The notes beneath the pieces are model-generated. The model had not been told where the DNA came from. It made no database searches and worked only from the letters and a program-made list of their open reading frames with translations. Positions 12,310 to 22,187 of a DNA stretch of 64,000 bases are shown piece by piece. Positions within the stretch are counted from its first letter, which is position 1, and the number at the start of each line of letters is the position of its first letter. The translations under genes were made by a program, and so were the position numbers. The stretch is from Purpureocillium takamizusanense (lineage: Eukaryota > Ascomycota > Sordariomycetes > Hypocreales > Ophiocordycipitaceae): the NCBI RefSeq assembly GCF_022605165.1, contig NC_063076.1, forward strand, positions 1,798,001-1,862,000, given 5' to 3'.

Positions 12310-13454
12310 GGCCGTGGCCGTGGCCGTTCGCGAATCGTGGCACGCGGTCCTGCCTCAAACACTTCGACAGGTCGATGAAAGGCATTCGGCAGGGAAATCC
12401 GACTTGATCATGGGTCAAGGCGCGAGAAGCCAGAGCGTCCAATCCTCACGACAAGCCATATTATTCCAACATGAATCGGAAGCAGTCGTTGAACCAGAAT
12501 CGTTGCGCTGCCGCGTTCTTGAAAGAGCAAGGTAAAGCAAAGAGTAAGACGTCCCGTCCCGGAGCATCTGTGAGAGTGGCGGCGGGGTCATAGACTCACT
12601 CATGTGGTGAGAGGGGCGATTGGTGGTGGTGGGGGTGCTCATAACCTGGAACCCACTCAGGCTCTATTTTATACACAAGGTACCTTCTTAGGAAGGTACT
12701 GACATATCGCGAATCGACTCCCGCCAATGCGGCAGGAACGACCATGTTGCCTTCACCAGTTGCTGAATTTACACGAAATGACTTTAGAGGAAACAACTAC
12801 TATCGGGCAGACCAAAACCTCGGACCATGCTCAGAAGCTTGTCCGGTGGCAACGGGACAAATGGAAAGAACATTTCATGTTGGCACCAGGGACGAGACAG
12901 CCCGGGCATCTTGGAAATAAACGCCACCACCCAGGATGCCAGGGAAGCCGCCAGAGCAACGCGCCAGGCAACCAATGCAACAGTCGCGCTCGCCTCTTCA
13001 CAGTACAACAGCCGCATACCCACAGCAACATAAGACATCAATCCGTTTCCATTCTACCCGAGTCTATGCTATTCACAGGCCGCTCGTTCCTCGCACATCA
13101 TCAGGCCGTCCCGGCCGGCGTCGGCCACTGGCTCCCTCAAACTATGCAGATTCATCATCCATCCGTCGTCAAGCCCTCCCGAGCGTGCATCAACGTGAGG
13201 CCCGATGAAACAGGAAAACGCAGAACTTTTGTCGTCGGTGCCTCGTCATTTCCGTTTGCTCGCATGGCCACAGATCCGGGAAAAATGAAAATTAAAAATA
13301 AAAGGAAATCAGACATACGCCTAGGCTGCTAAGCCCCTCCCTGGTTTCGCGAAGCACCAACGTCTGCCCGCCACGCGCCTTTGCCACTCAAAGCAGCGCG
13401 CCGCGCCGCCTCCCCTAATACATTTCCGTCCCGAGCCCCTCCAACGGAGCGCGT
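12310..13454. other. Intergenic between two minus-strand genes
   Basis: It holds the upstream region of the F-box-like gene and the 3' flank of the Hsp70 gene. Open frames here lack protein-like composition. Confidence 0.6.
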
Positions 13455-15637
13455 TTATCGGGAAGACATGGCCTTGGTGACAAGGCGCTTGAGGGCAAGC
13501 TCCTGCTTCTTAAGGTCATCAGCAGTGCTCTCGTTGAGCTCAAGGGCAGCCATGGCGTCGCTGATGGTGCTCTCGATCTTCTCCTTCTGTCCACGCTTCA
13601 GCTTAAGAGACAGGGTTGGGTCGGAGACGATCTCCTCAACGCGGCCAATATAAGACTCGAGCTGCTGCTTGGCCTCAAACTTCTTGCTGAAGGCCTCGTC
13701 GTTGTTCTTGAACTTCTCGGCGTCGTTGACCATCTTCTCGATCTCCTCGGTGGAAAGCTTGCCAACAGAGTTGGAGATGGTGATGTTGGCGCTGCGACCA
13801 GACGTCTTCTCGGTGGCAGTGACCTTGAGGATACCGTTGACATCGACCTCGAAGACACACTCGAGAACGGCCTCACCGGCCCTCATGGGAGGGATGGGAG
13901 CAAGGGTGAACTCGCCCAGGGAGGTGTTGTCCTCGCAGTTGACACGCTCACCCTGGAAGACGGGGAACTGGACAGTCTGCTGGTTGTCGGCGACCGTGGT
14001 GAAGGTTCGCTTCTTCAAGCAGGGCACCGTGTTGCCGCGGGGAACGACGGGGGCAAAGATGTTGCCCTCCATGGCGACACCCAGGGACAGGGGGACGACA
14101 TCGAGGAGGAGCAGGTCCGAAGTCTCAGCGGACTGGGCCTTGCCGGAGAGGATACCGGCCTGGACGGCAGCACCGTAGGCAACGGCCTCATCGGGGTTGA
14201 TGCTCTTCTCCAGCTTCTTGCCGTCGAAGAACTCAGAGAGAAGCTTCTGAATGCGGGGGATACGGGTGGAGCCACCGACAAGGACAATCTCATCGACGCC
14301 AGTCTTGGGGATGTCGGCATCCTTGAGGACCTGGGCAACAGGCTCGAGGGTGCCCGAGAAAGCCTTGGCGTTGAGCTCCTCGAAACGGGCGCGGGTGATG
14401 GTCATGGTGAAGTCCTCACCGTCGAAGAGGGAGTCGATCTCAATGGTGGCCTGAGCACCGCTGGACAGGGTACGCTTGGCACGCTCGCAAGCGGTACGGA
14501 GTCTGCGGAGGGCACGGGCATCACCGCTGGGGTCCTTCTTGGACTTGCGGGTGAACTCCTTCTTGCAGTGGTCGAGGAGGTTGGTGTCGAAGTCCTGGCC
14601 ACCCAGGTGGGTGTCACCGGCAGTAGCCTTGACAGTGAAGACACCGCCCTGGATGTTGAGGAGAGAGACATCGAAGGTACCACCGCCCAGATCGTAGATG
14701 AGGACGTTGCGCTCCTTCTCAGACTTGCCAGAGCCCAGACCGTAGGCAATGGCGGCAGCGGTCGGCTCGTTAATGATACGGAGGATGTTGAGGCCAGAGA
14801 TGGCACCAGCATCCTTGGTGGCCTGACGCTGGTTGTCGTTGAAGTAGGCAGGGACAGTGATGACGGCCTTCTCGACCTTCTTGCCGAGCTTGGTCTCGGC
14901 AATCTCCTTCATCTGCAGGGGACAGTCAGCAAGATTGACCCGAAACAAACTCCCGCACGAGACGACTCTGTGCGGTGAGAGAGGGTTGTCATACCTTGAG
15001 GAGGACCATGGAAGAGATCTCCTGAGCGGAGAACTGCTTCTTCTCGCCGAGGTAGTCAACCTCGATCTTGGGCTGGCCGGCATCGTCGACGACCTTGAAG
15101 GGCCACGACTCAATGTCCTTCTTGACGGTGGGGTCATCGAAGCGGCGACCGATCAGACGCCTGAGGATTCAAGGTCAGTATGTGTCTCGGAGTGGACCGG
15201 CGTAACCTGTTGTTGGTGGAGAGAAACTCACTTGGCGTCGAAGACGGTGTTCCGGGGGTTCATGGCAGCGTTGTTCTTGGCGGCCTCACCAATCAGACGC
15301 TCCTTCTCAGTGAAGGAGACGAACGACGGGGTGGTGAAAGAACCCTGCTCGTTGGCGATGATCTCGACATTGGTACCCTCGTACGTGGCAACGCACGAGT
15401 AGGTGGTGCCTGAGAGTGAAGAGTCAGCGCCTGGCCATCTCGCGGTGCGGTTGGCAAGATTCGACAGAGGCTCGAGGCTGTCAGACGACGGCCAAAGGGC
15501 AGGCGTGATGCCGTCGGGCCGTTGGAATATGCCTCGGCCGGCGGCTGGTCGTGCTCGCGCCGCACGGCACGCAGCGGGAAGCAGGGCAACTTACCCAGAT
15601 CGATGCCAATGGCACCATCATACACTTCGTCCGCCAT
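13455..15637 (-). CDS. SSB1: Ribosome-associated Hsp70 chaperone, Ssb type (614 aa)
   Basis: Four exons: 15637-15595, 15409-15232, 15160-14995 and 14912-13455. Joined, they give 1845 nt in frame. The protein starts [15 protein letters not shown] and carries the Hsp70 ATPase signatures: GTTYSCVA across exons 1-2, [10 protein letters not shown], and [14 protein letters not shown]. These are followed by the substrate-binding domain and helical lid. It ends VTKAMSSR with no EEVD tail, which marks the fungus-specific Ssb class and excludes Ssa. By family knowledge, Ssb binds ribosomes with the RAC complex (Zuo1/Ssz1) and folds nascent chains in the cytosol. All three introns have GTRNGT or GTATG donors and CAG acceptors and cluster in the 5' third, as is common in filamentous fungi. 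Codon use is strongly biased, fitting high expression. Confidence 0.96.
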
Positions 15638-16305
15638 TTTGATTGTGTGGTATGAGGAGGGGGGGGATTTCGTCGACGTCGAGGACGATGGAGGATGAGA
15701 GGAGAGGAAGTGAAAGGTTGGAAGGAGGGAGGGAGAGCTAGAAAAACGTGGGGTCAATCGGTGTAGAAAATTCTCCCAGCCAGCCAAAAAATTTGTGATT
15801 TTTTTCGGGGCGGCCTGTGTTTTGCCGTCAACTTTTTTTGCCCACTGAAGAGCGGCAGGACATTGTGCGGTGTCCGCCTGGCCTGTGGCTCGGGTGGGGT
15901 AAGTCCCTGGATGCACCATCCCCAATCGGGACAGGGCGTCTTTCGGCCTCAGATGTCAGGAACGAAAACCTCCTCCTTCGTTGCACGGCGCACTGTATCG
16001 CGTGCCGCACGCACCAACGACCAACCATGACAGTCATTCATTGACTCGCTTCACAGCACTCACAACGGATTGGCATCCATCCGTTGACCGACCTCCCTGT
16101 TTTCTCGTTTCTAGGCCTCTGGGACTACAGTTACAGTTAGCATGGCCTCTCATGAATCTCAACGGGGCTTTTCCGACAGACACGCCGCCTCAGCCCCGAT
16201 GTCCTTAGTAACCAATACCCATCGGGTTCAACGCCAATCGCCGTGATATTCAATCGCCCTAATTGTCTTCCCGCGTGTACCGACCGACGCAGCCGCCAGA
16301 TACGT
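15638..16305. other. SSB promoter and leader, and 3' flank of the epimerase gene
   Basis: Just upstream of the SSB start, on the sense strand, lies a C/T-rich leader (15640-15750), as in many highly expressed fungal genes. The rest shows no gene. Confidence 0.6.
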
Positions 16306-17549
16306 CTACGCCTTCTTCTCCTTCGGCTCCAGCCCAAGCGCCTTGGCCTCGCTGGCGACCACTTCAGGGATTGTGTCCTTGAGCGGCACCCCCTTGGGCT
16401 GCCACCCGAGGTACTTGCGCGCCCTCTCGGCCACGCCCTTGGAGTTCCTGCCCCACGAAACGCTGCCATTCTCCATCAAGACGATTTCCTTCTCGGACAC
16501 GAACTTTGTAAGCCCTTCTGGAAGGTAACCCTGCTTGCTCGCCTCGTCGGCGATCCAGTGCGCGACGTCGGCCCACTTGTGGGAGCCATTCTCTGCAAAG
16601 AAGTAGGCGTGCGGGCCGAAGATGTCGGGGTTGTCCCTCTTTGACGGATCCTGGGTGGCGTCGACGAGCTTCACGTAGAGGTCGCCCAGGTCGTCGCTGT
16701 GGACATTGTCCCATTCCGTCTTGCCTTGGCCGACAATGGGTGCGAAGCCCTTGGACAGCGTGGCCCGCGCAAGACTCGGAACTTGCCTGCTGCGCGTGTT
16801 GACGGCGCCGGCGCCGGCGCCGTAGATGGTGGGCGGGCAGAGGATGGCGACCTTGACAATGTCCGAATTGGCGGCGACGGCGATCTTGTCGACGTCGCGG
16901 TGGTGGGCGCCGTCGGGAAGGGTGACGAGACGCTCAATGTCATTGATGTCGTGGTATTTCTGCTCGGCAAGGGGCGGGGCGCCCTCGCGGTGGTGCTCGG
17001 CGTCATACCATGTCAAGATTGAGGTGCCGGATGTGTGAATCCAAAAGCCGGGGTTGTCGGGCGAGTGTCCCTCCTTCAGGCCCTTGGCGATGGCGACGGC
17101 TCCGGTATAGTGATCAGAGGAGTCGGCCGTGTCTGTGCCCGCGTCAGTGTCTCGGGGCGAGGGAACAGGCGGCCAATGGGCAACATACGGACGACGATGT
17201 CTGCCTGGGAGGAGGCCCTCTCGAGGATGGCGTCGTCCTCGAGCGTCCCGTACGTGAACCGCACGTTGGGGTACTTGGCGGCGATGGGCTCAGCGCGGTA
17301 CTCGTCGCGGATGAGGACGTGGTACTCCCAGTCCGGATGGGCGCGGATGATGGAATCGAGCGCCGTGCCGCCAATGTAGCCTGTCAGGATGTCACGTTAG
17401 AGGGAGGGTCTGTTTGCGACACGGCGCGTGCCGACTTGCCTGTAGCGCCGGTTCTGCAGGTGTTGGTTCATCAGCCCGGGGTAAGCTCTGCCGCCATGGC
17501 CGGGTGAGTGAGCGTAACGGGCGACGTACAGGAAGACCTTGACGGGCAT
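16306..17549 (-). CDS. NAD(P)-binding epimerase/dehydratase-like protein (350 aa)
   Basis: Four exons: 17549-17530 (20 nt), 17453-17440 (14 nt), 17380-17189 and 17132-16306. They sum to 1053 nt in frame. The first three build MPVKVFLTGATGYIGG, the Rossmann GxxGxxG motif of extended SDR proteins (G9, G12, G15), so the tiny second exon is needed to complete the nucleotide-binding loop. Further on are an HTSGTS segment (the beta-strand that normally carries the active-site Ser/Thr), CPPTIYG (cofactor-side strand) and NVHSDDLGDLYV. I see no clear YxxxK catalytic pair, as in the atypical SDR subgroup, so the reaction and sugar or other substrate are unknown. Intron 2 starts with GC (GCAAGT), a GC-AG intron. 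A (CA)n tract lies about 25 nt upstream of the ATG in the transcript. Confidence 0.88.
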
Positions 17550-17569
17550 TGCTGCTGCTGGTTGGTTCG

Positions 17570-17575
<6 letters not shown>

Positions 17576-17602
<27 letters not shown>
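17576..17602 (-). repeat. (CA)n microsatellite in the epimerase leader
   Basis: About 13 GT units on the plus strand, so (CA)n on the sense strand. It lies within 30-55 nt upstream of the ATG at 17549. Confidence 0.9.
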
Positions 17603-18526
17603 ATTAATTCGGTGACACAAGACAGCAGATGGCGAGTGAAATGCAAAGAAAGTGTCAAGGCTGGATCCTCGCCTCTTTATTATTGGAGCTCGGGGTGAGT
17701 GAGAGAGCTTCCACGGGAATGCCATTACGCCATGGAGGCGGGGAAAACGTGGAGAGCTCAGCTATGTAAGCGCGCGATTGCGTTCATGCTGACATCAGCT
17801 CCTCAAAGCTGTCTGTCAGCCCTTTGATGAAGAGGCAGCGGTGCCAAAGCGCACCAGCTGGAAACGGCGATTGATGGAGGTTGGAGGCGTTGCGGTTTCA
17901 GACTTTGGGTACGTACTTGGTACGTACTTATGTAGCTGACAGGATGGATGATGGTCTCTCATCCATTGCTTGTGGGGGTGCGGCTGGCTGGAGGGGCATA
18001 ATAGTCCCTTGTTTTGGGGGGCCACGATGCTGAAGAGGACCGCCGCTTGCGCTTTATAATAGACCGTTGCGCACACAATAGCACCCTCTGTTCCGCCTTG
18101 TGAATTCCTTAATAGTACCCCATCCAACATCAATTGCTTCATGTAGGCCCTGGACATGGGCGAGATGGCCTGACACCCGTCGCAACGGAGCAATAGCGGG
18201 CTGCTCCATCAGTCGCTCTCACCCCATAGTTACCAAGAAAGCATAAAGAGCAACTGCTCCACCACGGCATCTCGCGGTGAATCTCCCCGTCAACCAGCTA
18301 CGGAATCAATAAGGAAGGACTTGGGTACTTACATGGAAGGTATGAGGCTACATTTACGAGCATAAGTATCGCGACCTCCCCCCCAACTTGCACCCATCCT
18401 CGCGACCCTTCTCCCTCCCCCCAGTCCAAGCAAATCAGTGTGCAATTCGCCGCTAAAACACCACAAAATCACCACCAGCAAACCATTGTCCATCTTCCGT
18501 CATCATCGCCATCATCATCCGCCGCA
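17603..18526. other. Divergent promoter region
   Basis: It separates the minus-strand epimerase gene from the plus-strand small gene. It carries palindromic GTACGTACTTGGTACGTAC (about 17907-17926) and C-rich leader sequence near 18370-18425. No coding frame is supported. Confidence 0.6.
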
Positions 18527-18947
18527 ATGCCGTACGAATACAAAGGTTCCGGCACCAACAGCCAGGTTCGTGCCCTGCCCTGCCCTGGCCTCCACCCCTC
18601 CTTTCCCATGTTTGTGTGAAACTCTTATCCGCTAACACGTCTGGCTGCGCTCCAAGGGCAACCACTACTGCTCTCGCGACTACGGCAGCGGCGCGGCCAA
18701 CTCCAACTCGTACCACTACTCCAACTCGTGCGTCTTTACCTCAACTCCCATGGTGGTTCCGCCCGCAAGTACAAGATAGTGACGCCCGCGTAGCGATGGC
18801 TCGTACTACTACTCCAACCCCGATGGCAGCACCTACTACAACAACGGCCAGGGAGGCGCGACCTACACGCCTCCTAGCGGCAGCAGCGGCAGCGGCAGCG
18901 GCAGTGGCACCGGAGACGGCAGCAGCGGCGGCGGCAGCCAGAAGTAG
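18527..18947 (+). CDS. Small Gly/Ser/Tyr-rich protein (87 aa), three exons
   Basis: Exons 18527-18565, 18657-18727 and 18794-18947 give 264 nt in frame. Intron 1 has donor GTTCGT and branch GCTAAC. Intron 2 has donor GTGCGT and ends GCGTAG. The product starts MPYEYKGSGTNSQ. It then has GNHYCSRDYGSG, repeated Tyr/Ser segments such as YYYSNPDGSTYYNNG, and a Gly/Ser tail ending GSQK. I recall similar short proteins with the order SxGTNSQGNHYC-SYHYSNS-GSYYYSNPDGSTYYN in many Pezizomycotina, function unknown; that is family recollection and was not searched. It has no signal peptide or membrane span and only one cysteine. It is too repetitive to be found by frame length alone; the splice joins and preserved Tyr pattern are the evidence. 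Confidence 0.85.
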
Positions 18948-19857
18948 ACTGTCCCCGCAAGACAATGGCAAGGTCCACGTCGAGTTTTGAGTGACCCTGA
19001 GAGGGTGGGCAAAGGCCGGCAGTATATTACGCACTTGAGGGTTGATGTGGGCTGGGGCGGACAAGCTCGTCCATGTCTCATTCAGTCTAGACTACGAGGT
19101 ACATACCTAAAGGCGTGCCGTGCCGCTGCCGCTGGTTTATTGAACCATTTATTGCCTTGACCGACCCTACGAGTATGCTGCGTGTACGGAATATCGAGCG
19201 CGGCGCGCCCAACTGTGCGTAGATGCGCCGCTGCTGAGGCGGCAAAGCCGACCGACCAGACGAGCAGCCCAGGGGCGACCGGGGGGTTTTTTCCTTTCCA
19301 TTCCATACCTCCTGACCGGTGGTGACCAGACGGTGAGCACTGCCCGATTGAGCACTGATAATCGCCCGTGTGTACGGCAGTGCAAGCGTCGGTGGGTGGC
19401 AGGGCACGCACCCCAGCGGAGATCATGGCTGTTGCGCGGCAAGTTCCGAGCTTGTGACAAGATCCATCTCGCCCCCGGCCCGGAGCAAAGAGGGTGGGCG
19501 ACGAGGAGGTACATGCACCCCAGACTACGACGTCATCTTGCCTGGGGGCAAATCCCATTCCAAGTAGTGCCGCAGGTGACTTGGATAAAAAGACACAAGG
19601 CCAAAAAAAAAGGGCACGCGCCGACCGCCGGCCCCAAGGTCTCAGGGAGGGCCGAATGGGCAAGGCAGCAAAGAAAATCACTCCGTTTTCTAGTCTGTCA
19701 TGACTGGGCGAGCCCTTTACTTTTATCACGGCTGCTCCCTCTTCTTCTCCTCCCGACCTCTCGCAGATGACCGCTGCGTTAGTAACTTAGTATACCGAGT
19801 CACCACTGAGCAACTACACCAGAAAGACGCCTTGACGCGCCTCGTCGCCGCTCCCAA
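18948..19857. other. Intergenic; no supported gene
   Basis: Tandem plus-strand genes flank this stretch. The overlapping minus-strand frames are mirror images of Gly/Ser codons and C-rich DNA. Confidence 0.55.
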
Positions 19858-21255
19858 ATGGCGGGCTCCGTGACGACGACGGCGGCGGCGACGACGGGAG
19901 AACCTGCGGCGACGGCAGCAACACCACCACCGCCAACGCCAGCAGCAGCAGCAGCAGCAGCAGCCGCAGCGGAACCGGCCAGAAAGAAGCCGAGACGGAA
20001 CCAGTCCTTCACGGTCAACGACGATGGCGACGCCCAGCACCGGTGGCAGCCGTCCGGGCCGACGCTGGCGCTCCGCAAGGACAGCGTGGGCGGGCCGTTT
20101 GGCTTCCTGAACCCGACGACGGCGCTGTACGACATCCGCAGCAACGACGAGCCCGGCGGCGCGCGCCAGGACCTGGCCGACCTGACCGACGCCGAGCGCC
20201 AGGAGCGCGCCAAGGTGCGCTGGAACGCCCGGGACTACCGCAAAGGTGCGTTATTATTTTTATTTTATTTTTACCAAACCCTCCTCCCTTTCCCTGCGTT
20301 GACTTTGCAGTCCCTTTTGCGTGTGTCTGTGTCTGTGCGTGAGGGGATACATCGTGATGGGATGCGTGATGGAGGAGAAAGGGGGAGAAGGGGAGGGGGG
20401 GATGAATGATGGTGATATGTCAGGGGAGAGAGTAAAGGGGGCTGTTTCCGCCCAACGCGCTCGCACTCACGATGAGTCCCACCACCACCACGGCGATCAC
20501 ACATTCAGCTTCGGTGTAAAGTTTTGCAAATAATCCCCCCTCCATCCATCCATCTCGCTGACCATGAGGGCGGGGGAGGGGGGAAACCCGTAACCCGGTA
20601 CAACAAAAAAACAGGCCGGCACATCCTCATCCTCCCGCGCGCCGCGCCCCTCAGCGCGCGCATCCAGTCGAGCAACAGCCCGCACAGCATCCTCCGCGGC
20701 CTCGGCCGCATGCTCACCCTACACCCCTACTGGGACGTGTCGTGGTGGATCGGCGTCTCCTTCACCGTCGGCTGCCTGCTCTTCGTCGTCGCCGGCTTCT
20801 TCTACTGGCTGCCCATCGCCTACCCGCGCACCGAGTTCCCCCACGAGGCCGACGTCGCCGGTGGCGTCCTCGTCTTCATTGGCGCCACCCTCTTCCAGGT
20901 CGGCGCCGTCCTGCTCTTCCTCGAGTCCTACAACGACCGCGCCGAGACCCAGTTTGGCGGCGCCGTCGAGGACCTCTTCGTGAACCGCCTGGGTGTCGTC
21001 CGGAGGGGCCGCCGCCGCAGGCACGTCCACTTTGAAGCCCCTGTGGGCGCTCAGAGTCGGCAGCAGCAGCGGCAGCAGCGGCAGCAGCACGCTCGCCCTC
21101 GGCCGGACTCATTGTCGACGCCAAGCAGCGATGGCAAGGAGGAAGCGGGTAAGGAGGGCCCAGGGCACCGTTCGCCTTCTCCTCACGGCTCTCCCGGCCA
21201 CGTCGACCGCCGCGACCACCACGATGATGATGATGATGACGACAACGAGCAGCAG

Positions 21256-21287
<32 letters not shown>

Positions 21288-21789
21288 GCATCACGGCCAC
21301 GTCTTCGAAGAGCGCCAGTGGCAGTGGTGGCCGTCCTGGCACGACGTCCGCTCCCACTATATGTACGAGATTGGCTTCCTCGCCTCCTTCACCATGTCCG
21401 TCGGCGCCACCGTCTTCTACATAAGTGGCATCCTCGCCCTGCCCGGCATCTTCGACAACCTCAGCGAGGCTGCCCTGCAGGGCGCCTACTTCTTCCCCTA
21501 TCTCCTCGGCGGCGTCCTCTTTGCCGTCTCCTCGCTGCTCTACATCCTCGAGACCCAACCCAACTGGTACACGCCCCAGCCCTTCAAGATCGGCTGGCAC
21601 GTCGGCGTCTGGAACATGATCGGTGGCGTGGGCTGGACCCTCGCCGCCTCCTGGGGCTACTGCACTCCCAGCTGGTGCAAGTACCAGAGCGAACTCGCCC
21701 TGATATGGGCCTCGGCCGCCTTTAGCGTCGGGAGCGCCCTGCAGTGGTACGAGTCACTGGACAAGTACATTGTGATCATCAAGGATTGA
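19858..21789 (+). CDS. Multi-span membrane protein, possible YrhK-like repeats (520 aa)
   Basis: Exons 19858-20245 and 20615-21789 join in frame (1563 nt) across an unusually long 369-nt intron with donor GTGCGT and acceptor AACAG. The N-terminus has a Pro/Ala tract and a basic KKPRR. The second exon encodes about six hydrophobic spans: WWIGVSFTVGCLLFVVAGFF, then GGVLVFIGATLFQVGAVLLF, then after a polar loop IGFLASFTMSVGATVFYISG, YFFPYLLGGVLFAVSSLLYI, HVGVWNMIGGVGWTLAASWG and LALIWASAAFSVGSALQWYE. The paired GxxxFxxGxxxxxLE pattern resembles YrhK-type membrane repeats; that assignment is from memory. The loop between spans 2 and 3 carries Arg/His-rich, Asp-run and poly-Gln (about 13) segments. 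I know of no function; plasma-membrane or endomembrane location is inferred. Confidence 0.85.
21250..21288 (+). repeat. CAG/CAA repeat encoding poly-Gln
   Basis: About 13 Gln codons follow a GAT/GAC run encoding Asp, inside the polar loop of the six-span protein. It may vary in length between strains. Confidence 0.9.
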
Positions 21790-22187
21790 GACGATGAGGT
21801 CAAGTACTTCACCTTCAGCGCTCACCAGATCTTCTCTTATCTTCTCTGGTGCCATTGCAATCATCGACGACGGAACACGACGCATGGCCATTCGCGACGC
21901 CGTACATGACGTGAATAACAATTGACTCTACAGTTGCACCTGTTGAGAGCTGACTCCGAATGCTATAAACACTTTCAAGTGTCCACATGTGACAGTTCAG
22001 CCCAAATCCCACCCAAACTCATCCTCCACGAAGATTCGTGCGTAAAATATGACGGTCAAAGGACCATCGCTGTACCCTTCAACAATGTAAAATCCCCCAA
22101 ACTGTGCCGCCCTTAGAGCCCAGCCGTGACAAATGTCAATTTGTTACCGGTGCCAGTCCACCTTGACACCGCGACGGGTTCATTTGC
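21790..22187. other. Convergent intergenic region
   Basis: Shared 3' flank of a plus-strand and a minus-strand gene. It is lower in GC than its surroundings. Nothing else is seen. Confidence 0.6.
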
